NCBI GenBank assembly: GCA_031763025.1
Contig: JASSKH010000029.1
Coordinates: forward strand, 4,685,862 to 4,749,861
Source of the DNA: Macrocystis pyrifera
Lineage: Eukaryota > Sar > Phaeophyceae > Laminariales > Laminariaceae
Direction of reading: 5' to 3'
DNA: 64,000 nucleotides
The notes beneath the pieces are model-generated. The model searched no databases and was not told where the DNA came from. It saw nothing but the letters and a program-made list of their open reading frames with translations. A program made the translations under genes and the position numbers. This document shows, in pieces, positions 47,143-56,100 of the stretch (position 1 is its first letter; each line of letters starts with the position of its first letter).

Positions 47143-50100
47143 GGTACCCTGGATGTCTAGCTCACGTACGAAGTGAGCGGCATGTTTTACAGTGTCGTTG
47201 CCAACCGACGCCAACCCAAGCCATACATAATATATATAATACATAATGGGGTGGGGGGGGTATTTTACCGTTTTGACTACGCTCTGGACGGAAATGTTAG
47301 GTACAGACCAAGCGATCCTTATGTTCGATTTACAAAGTATTTCGGGAAAGGGCGTCGACTGCCCCACGTTAAAGCGCTTACCTGGTACGCACTACTGACC
47401 CCCCCCACCAACAACGCCTCCTTTCCGTTGTCTCTCTCTCTTGTCTCCCCCCCTCCCTCCCTATGCCCGTCATCGAATGGGAATGGAACGGAAATGGAAT
47501 GGGATTGGAAAAAAATTCACAATGGGATACTCGTGAAATCGACTGGAAATCGAATGGAAATCGAATGGACATGGGATGAAAATCGAATGGAAATGGAATG
47601 GAAATGGAATGTGGACATGCAATGGGAATGGGATGGATATTGAATGGAAATGGAAAATGGAAATTTTAATGGAAATGGGATGGGAATGGAATCAAAATGG
47701 AATGGAAATGAAATGGAAATGGGACGGAAACGGAATACCAACAGCTGATGTGCTCGTTCGGGCAAGACGCTCTGGACTCCCTCTATCTCAGCACGGTGCA
47801 CAAGAAGAAGCGGAGGGTGATCATGCACTTCGTAATCGTGTGCGTCACGGCCTGTCTCCACAGCCTCTTGCTCTTCGTGCACGTCACCACGCTTACCGTT
47901 GCGGTCAACTCGTCTGATCAGGTGCGTGGATGTCTCGCTTCAGTTGGTTGGCTTTGTTGGTTGGTCTGGTTGGTCTGGTTAGTTGTTTCGTTCATGGATT
48001 GGTTGGTTGATATGTTCGTTTGTTGGTTGCCTTGTTATTAATATTAATATCAATAGTTGTGTGGTCGAGTTGGTTGTTTCGGTTGGCTCGCTGGTTGGGT
48101 TGGTTTTGTTGGTTCGGGTAGATGTTTTGTTGGCTTGTTGGTTGGCACAGATGAGATCAACCATTAACCAGTGTGGTAGTCAGCGTGCGGAGTAATTAGT
48201 GCCGGTTGGTTGTCGTTCTATATAGTGCCGGTACTGTTGGCTGGCGCATATGATACCGACACCTTACAGGGACCACCACTATTACTGCTGTAGCGCTTTT
48301 GGGTGGTGCGTCTTGTGTCTGATGCCTTTTTTTTCATTCGCATCCGCTCCTTCTAAATCTCGGCTGTTCTTGTTCGTTGGTTTGTGCAGGCCCTCCTGAC
48401 GCTGTTGATCTCGAACAACTTCGCGGAGATCAAGAGCTCGGTGTTCAAGAAGTTCGACAAGCACAACCTCTTCCAGCTGTCCTGCCACGACGTGGTCGAG
48501 CGGTTCAAGCTGGCCCTGTTCCTGGCCATGATCATGCTGCTCAACGTCTGCCAGGGGGGGCTGGACGACCCCGTCTCGCAGGCAAGGGCCTTTCTCTGCT
48601 GTGGCTTGACAGGCCGTTGGGTGGTGCATTAGGCTGTGTGTGTTCTTGACACTAAACCGCGGTCGATGGCCGTAGTCGTATGACCATGGCGTCCTCGGTG
48701 GCTTGGTAGGTGGTCCGTGTGCCTACTAAGATCAATTTCGTGGGTTCGAGTCTCACCGAGTGCATACTCGTAGGGGCTTTGTCTCGCTTTGAGATGGATT
48801 AGCGGAAAGCGCGAGAGCGTGAGCTAGAAACATTCGATGGAACTCGACGAGGGAATGCTGAACCCTTTGCGTGATACGAATGAAGGCATGCACCGGGGGG
48901 AAGAAGGGATGGCACCTGTGACCTCAGCTTGTCCAGATGATCGCTGAGGGTAAAACCTCCTAGAGTTGAGCTGGAAGTAAGGGTGGCGATTTAAAAAAAA
49001 AATGAAGAAAAAAAGACCCGTCGGGGGGGGGGGGGGGGGGGGGGTCACTTTCAGGTCCTCGGACGAGCGACTGCTATTCCTCCCCGACTATCCCCGACAC
49101 AACGAAAAGCGTTTATGTAGTAGAGACAGGCGCCCATGGTTTCAGTTCCCACGTGAAAGCTTTTGCTTCTCCAAGTAGATAGAGAAGGTGAAAAAACCAA
49201 ACATTGTTTGAAGACTCTCGGTGTAGACCCTTCCAGCCTGACCCGAAGTATGGGGATAATTAGCTTATAAATATTTACTCCAAAAGCTTGTTATATGTGG
49301 GGTCAGAGTGATGTTTGTTTCGTACCGGTAGGCCTGTTGGTTTCTTCGCGATATTTGATACGCTACGTCAAACAACGTATTTTGCTAGTCCGTTTTTTTC
49401 GGGGCTTTCCTCGGGATTTTTTCCCTCGGGATTAATCCCGCGGTTTTGTGCGGGATTCGGGATGGTCCCGTGGTGTCGTGATAAAACGTGAAATCCCGTA
49501 ACCGCGAAAACGAGTCACGCACAAATAGCGTCCCGCACAATCAGCGTTCCGCACAATTTGTACCGTTTAGTCCAGGGGTAACTGAGCCCTGCGGGATACC
49601 GTCCCGGAGTCGAAAAGGCTTCCCAAGGCATGCCCTGCAATTTCGAGTGAGGTACAGAGCCCGTTGCTCGATAGGTCTACACGCGATAGTGAAAGGGGGT
49701 AGACCCGTGGGTAGACCCGTGGGTAGACCCGTGTACCGTATAAGCGCCAGACCGCAGTAGGTGAATGACCCAATGCCGTTACAACGTGCGATTTGCTCTG
49801 CCGTGACACTCTGTCTGTGTGGCTTGCCATGCCGTGACATTGTTGTGAGAGTTGGCGTGATGTCGTGACGTTGTGTAGAGTTGACATGCTGTTGCGGCAT
49901 TGAATAGTAGGACATCACGACGTGAGAAAACTTCATGACTTGATATGTGGTGGCATTTTGTGTGTTGTCATGCCCATAGCATTCTTTGACTTGACATGGC
50001 GTGACATTTTGTGGCTTGGTATGGCGTGACGTTTTGTGACCGGGTATGTCGTGACAGTGTAACTTGACATGCGACGCGTTGTACGATAGAGGGAGCACAT

Positions 50101-53100
50101 TTCCGCTATTTTTTTTTTCTGAATGACGGGGCTCCTTAACTCAAAAATCGTCACAATGCCAATCGTGTTTCGAAAAATGACGTTTTTGTGTGGTTGGGCC
50201 ATGGGATTATCCATCAAGGTGCAATTTCGTTTTTATTGAGGTCAGTTTTCGGATGAGGTATGGAGCTCCTTAAGGTCAAGTGAGGAGCCTCAGAAAATTT
50301 AGGGTGAACCTCTATCGTAGAACGCCTCATGCCTTGAAATTAGTCGATTTGATACGCGGTGCCATGACGTAGCCTGACCTGTCGTGACACCATGTGACTT
50401 GGGACGCCGTGTCATTCTTGACATGCCGTGGCGTCATGCGACTTGGCACAACATGCCGTGGTGTTTTTTTATAGTCACTTGGCATGCTGTAGGACCGTCA
50501 CAATTTTACAGGCCGTGATATTTCTGACTTGATACGCTATGTAGGACGCCATAGGTGTGTTGACATGCCGATACATGGAGTGACGTCATGCTGTGTCTTA
50601 TGGCTTGACTTTGTTGAACAGTTCTCCACGATTTTCGTGATGGTGTTCGGTGGAGAAGTTCTGGCGGACTGGATCAAGCACGGGTTCATCATCAAGTTCA
50701 ACCAGCTCACTCCGTCCATCTACGAGGAATACTCGACAATTCTTGCCAGGTAAAATCAGCCATTCTTTGCTTTGCGGGCACTCAACCATGATTGGGTAGG
50801 TATTCAACTGTGTTTGCTGTCAGTAGGCAATCAACCATGATTGGGCAGGCTATCAACAATTATTGGCCGGGTGTTCGATCATGACTGCCGGGTACCTGGT
50901 GCTCAAGGGCTGACCCACTCGACCATATTATCAACCATTTTGCCAACCAATCAACCAATCAATCAGTTAAAAGTACACCATTAAGCCAGTTAACCCGTGT
51001 TTCTTTTTTTTGCTCTGCCGCTCTTCCCGAACACGAGCAGAGACGTTGCGGCCTTCCGAAAGGACGACGGGTCCACCCTGGACCACACGCACTTCGTCGC
51101 GAGAAGGCTCGCCTTCGCCACGGTCCCTCTCAACTGCGTCATGGTGAGACATCCGTATTCGTATGCTTGAAGATAAAGCAGTAGCGGTCCCTCAGCGGTG
51201 CCGGTATCAACATGTGGCAGGCGACAATACCGTCACTATTTTATAAACTTTGAAATACGTGAGCTGTGAGTTCGACTGATTAAATAGTTGATACTCAACT
51301 TTGCAAGCTACTGCGTAATACGCCTCGTCTATATATTCCATTTTTACCGAATTTTACGAGTATCGTGATAAACCGAACGCGCGTATTCTATGTGTGATTC
51401 CTTGTCAAAGATATAGGCCAGCGGCTCCCCTGGATGCTGTCCGGGTCAACAGGACAACTTAAAATAGTCATTCTGCGCACTGGTACTATATAACCCGAAC
51501 GAGGGATATTGATATGATGTTGCAACATGTTGAAACCTTTTCATTTCACAAACATTTATAGATTGATTGAGTGCTATTGTTTATAGCGGCAACCAACCGG
51601 CACTAATTGCTCCGCACAAACTACCACACTGGTGAATCCTGTAGTATCTGCGCCAAGGGATTCCACAGGCACTATAGCGCGCAACCGACACTATAGAGGG
51701 AAACTTTTAGAGGCCCATCAACATACTACAGTAGTACCGGAGAACAACGAATAGCGCGGTAGCACTCGGTCCCGAAAGTGGAGGACTGTTTTGATACAAT
51801 ATTCATAGTCAAAACGTCGTATTAATAGTATGTGCGCACAAAAGGTATACACGTAAGGCTAGGCACTGGCCGACTCGGTCGGTAGCGATTAAAACCCTCT
51901 CCTGTCTCCTCCCGGAACGTGTTTAGTGGGTTTCCGTACTACGATATGGCGTGTTTTTTCGGCGTAACACGTCAGATAAAAACTTCCGGCGATTGTACCG
52001 GCCAGGTCGATCAGTAGATTACTACGGGGCAGTGTATTGCTACTGCCAGTACATACTGCTGTGCCAGTGGCCAGCCCATTTATTAAGAAAGGGTTACCAC
52101 TTTTTTCCGACCCTATGGCTGAGGGTCACTGTAATGTGTATGATGCGAGTACCAGTCTAGCCGTTGCCCTACCCGCAACCCAAGCAATTTAAGTCTCACA
52201 CGCGGTGGGCGTCAGCGATACTGAGGTGTCGAATGCGTGGTGAACTCTCATGATATTTGCCGTTTTTTTCACGAGTTTTCTCCGTCCGACTGTGGGTGCA
52301 GAGCTGTGCATATGTATATATATATATATATATCATGCGTACACACCGGTACTCCGTACTGTAGTTCAAAATGAGTGCTCGTATACTATTAATAGCGCCC
52401 TGAAGCAGTGTTGGTTCGTCCTGGTGCTCCCCACTTTTCTTTTTCTTTTCTTTTCTTTTTATTGCGTCGAAAAATCGACTTGAGTGGGATTTTAACCCTG
52501 ACATTTATTTTTCAGCGGGCCTTTTTCAAGGGCGCTTGGTCGACCTCGGATAATGTTGTCGGTGAGAGGGCGAATTGAGCCCAAATATTTGCTTTTGCTT
52601 GTCTAGGAAGGATACACCGCTGAGCTGAACGGTCATTTATTCCCGAACAATGCTCGTAGCCTCAGACCGACTATCAATACGTAGCCTATACATAGACTGC
52701 CGGGCGGTATACGGATGGATGTTTTAGATGGTGTACCTTTGATATCCGTAGAGAGGTAGAGCCAGCGAGAGCGGCCTCGGGACTTCCCACACACGAGCTC
52801 AGACGTCAAGAACCAAAAGCAGCCCCAGAATAGGCCAATGAGCCCGAACCGACACGTGACTGCTGTCAGTGCTGGAGAGTCCATACGAACATCGTTAGGC
52901 TGTAAAGCTTGCACACCTTGGGCCGTAGATCATCGATTCCTACTACTCGATGATCTAGATCTTTCGGGGCCGATATATTCCTGATATATCTGTATGATCT
53001 GTTTGATTTGTATGATTTGTATGATGTAGCTCATGTTGGCGAGTGGGAGCGATACGATCTGCGTGATCTGGGACATGTGTCCTGGGTAGATCTGCACTAC

Positions 53101-56100
53101 GCAGATTTCTGCACCATTCCTCCTAACGGCAAATCAGGATCTAGATGATCTATCTGTAGACAGATCAGATAGATCGTGATCTGTCGGGCGTTTGATAGCT
53201 TGAGACAGAAACACTCCGGCCACCACTCGCCTCTCGTACACCAAGACCGTCGCTCCCCGGACCATGATTGACCTCCTTGTCGTTCCAATCTCAAACGCCC
53301 AATTTCCACGCATGGGTCGCAGTCAAAGACGGGTCGCTATAAAGGACAGGCCTCGAAATCGTGGAGCTTACGGTGGTGTAAAACTCGCATCCACCTTTGT
53401 GAGAACACTCGAGTTCACGCCTAGCTCCGCCGCTTCGAGACCGCCTGTTAGTGACGTTTTCGACATTGGGCGTTGAGGTTGGAATGGACAAGTAGTCCCT
53501 CGTGTGGGCCAGGCAGCGACTGACGGCCTTGATGTGCACCAGAATCAGAGGCAGCTGAGGGTCTGGGTGTTCCTGTCTCAAGATCCCACGCCTCGGGCAG
53601 GCCATGTACAGACCATTCCCACTTGATGATCTAGATCTCTCCGGGCAGATATATATCCCTGATCTGTAGGAGCTAGCTCATGTTGCCGGGTGGGAGCCAT
53701 GTAGCCTGCCAGGTCTATACAGGCCCCTATGGTTCCTGGGTTGGATGTGTTGTATAAACAGGCCTCATGACGGCGGGTTAGGACCTGCATGATCTGTCTG
53801 GTGATGATGTGTCTGGTAATGTTGCATCTGGTGCCGATCTGTCTGATGATATCTATCGGGTGATGATCTATCTGGTGATGATATATCTGGTGACGATCTG
53901 TATGGTGATGTATATCTGGTGGGTGATCTATCTGGTGGTGATATATCTAGTGATGACCTATCTGGTGATGATCTATCTGGCGATGATCTATCTAGTGATG
54001 ATGACCTATCTTCTTTCACACCTTCGACGGATTGATGGTGATCTTACTCGATGGTTTTGTTTCCGCGCCTGCCGCTGCGACCGCTCGTGCGGGATCCGCA
54101 TAGTACATGCCAGGCATCCATTACATACGGGGAACTTGTGCTGGATCATGCAGATTATACCGGCCGCACCCGCCCGAATGAGCTATTAATAGCGTATACA
54201 GATCATACATACAATATGGGGAATATAGCTGTATCTGCCTGGAAGGATCTACATCTTGATTGTGGTGTGCAGGCGATCATCTCTCCGACGTGTGCAAGCT
54301 TTACAGTCCAGTGTCGACACTGGCTGCAGAACAAGGGCAACGGTTACCTACCTTGACCGCCAGCCGTGGTGACCGCGCAAAGAACAAACAAACAAACCGT
54401 ACCCTGGTTGTCTAGCTCACGTGTTGAGAGGCGTGTTTCACAGCGTCGTCGCCACCAGACGCCAACCCACCCTACATATATACCAGGTCCAGGTATATAG
54501 TATACATGTAGGGTGTGACCGACCGCCAAAAAGAAACAACACACAGCACGGTGCCCTGGTTGTCGACAGTAGCTCAAGTAGTGAGCGGCATATTTTACGG
54601 TGTCGTTGCCAACCGACGCCAACCCAACGTATAGATAGCGTAGAGGGGAGAGGGGGGTCACGCATGAGGCTTTTGCCCGGGGGGACGGGGGGCTCCTCGC
54701 GATGTCTGGCATCTAGTTTTTACCTTAGTTTTTGCTTTTGAAGCGCGCTTGTAGTGTACGTGGTGATCTATTTTGCGATTGCAATCGTTTTAGGGGATTT
54801 TTTTTTGTAAGAGGTTTTTGCTCGATGCGACGGTTTCCTCTCGCCATCGTCGCTGTTTTTTGGTCCTGGTCGTCACTGTTTTGTGAAGAGCCAGGGAGGG
54901 TGTTGGTATGGACTCTTTCAGCACTTGACGGTTTCGCGCCGGTTCGGGCTATGCGCCTATTCTGGATCTATTTAACTCTTGACTTCTCAGCTTGTGTGTG
55001 GTGAACTCCGGGTGTCACTTTCTCTGCCCCTGGCCTCTTGGGATCTGTAGCATCCATCCACAAACTGCCCACCCTGCGGCCTGGGGTAATCGGCCTGCCG
55101 CTGCGAACAGCGTGCTCTTTCTTCTCGTTGGAGTATTTCTAGTATTTCACACACTTCGCTCGATAGATGGAACGATCAACCGGCTCAATATATCTGCCAG
55201 GGACAGGAGGAGTGTGCGATACTTGGAAATCGATTGCTTGCTTTCTCGTCCCCTCACGCCAGTGCCGGTCCAGCCACCGCATTCGTCTGGTCCCCTGATT
55301 TCGTTTGCCGAGCGATACCTACTCCCACCCCGCCTCGTCCCCCCCCCTCCTCCCCCACTTCGCCGCCCTCCCGAACCCCCCTCCGCTCCCCCACCCCTCC
55401 CCTTCGATCAAACAACTACCAGTCATGCGTAGCATGAGCACCCCCCCCCCCCCCCCCCCCCCCCCCTCCTCCCTCTATCCCCGCCACCCTGCACCCCGGC
55501 CATCGCCACTCGCCGTTTTCCTTTCTCGCGATCTCATCCTACCCCCCCCCCCCCCCCCCCCCCCCTCCCTTCCCTACGTTTGCTACCACATCTAACGTGC
55601 CAGATCCGATTCATCCAGATGGCTGTCCCCAAGCTCCTTCAGAGGCTTCCCGAAGCACCCCCGGCGGCCCTCTGGGTGGCGGCAATCCTGTTTTACCTGG
55701 TGGTTCTTTCCCTCAAGGTAGGGTGGTGGCGGCGACGGCAGTTGCCGCGTTGGTGGGTGGGGGTTGGTGGAGGGGGGTGGGTGGGGATGATGGAGGGGTG
55801 GACTCATTGTCATGCATGATGGGGGAGAGATAGTTGCGAGTGGGGGGGGGGGGGAGGGGGGGGGCGTGGATCGGGAGGGGGGGGAGCGGAGGGGCGTGTG
55901 TCGGGAGGGGTCGGGGGTGGGGCGTGCTCATTTTGATGCTTGCCTTAGAAATTTGACCGTTGACCACGCATCCCATTCGATGAGGAGGGGTGTATGGCCG
56001 GGGGAGGGAGGGGGCAGCTTCCGCTTCCACCACTAGTAATGTAAAACGTAAGGTGTATCCGGCTGTGGTCACGAATGGTTGTGTCCTCGACTTGTGGGAG

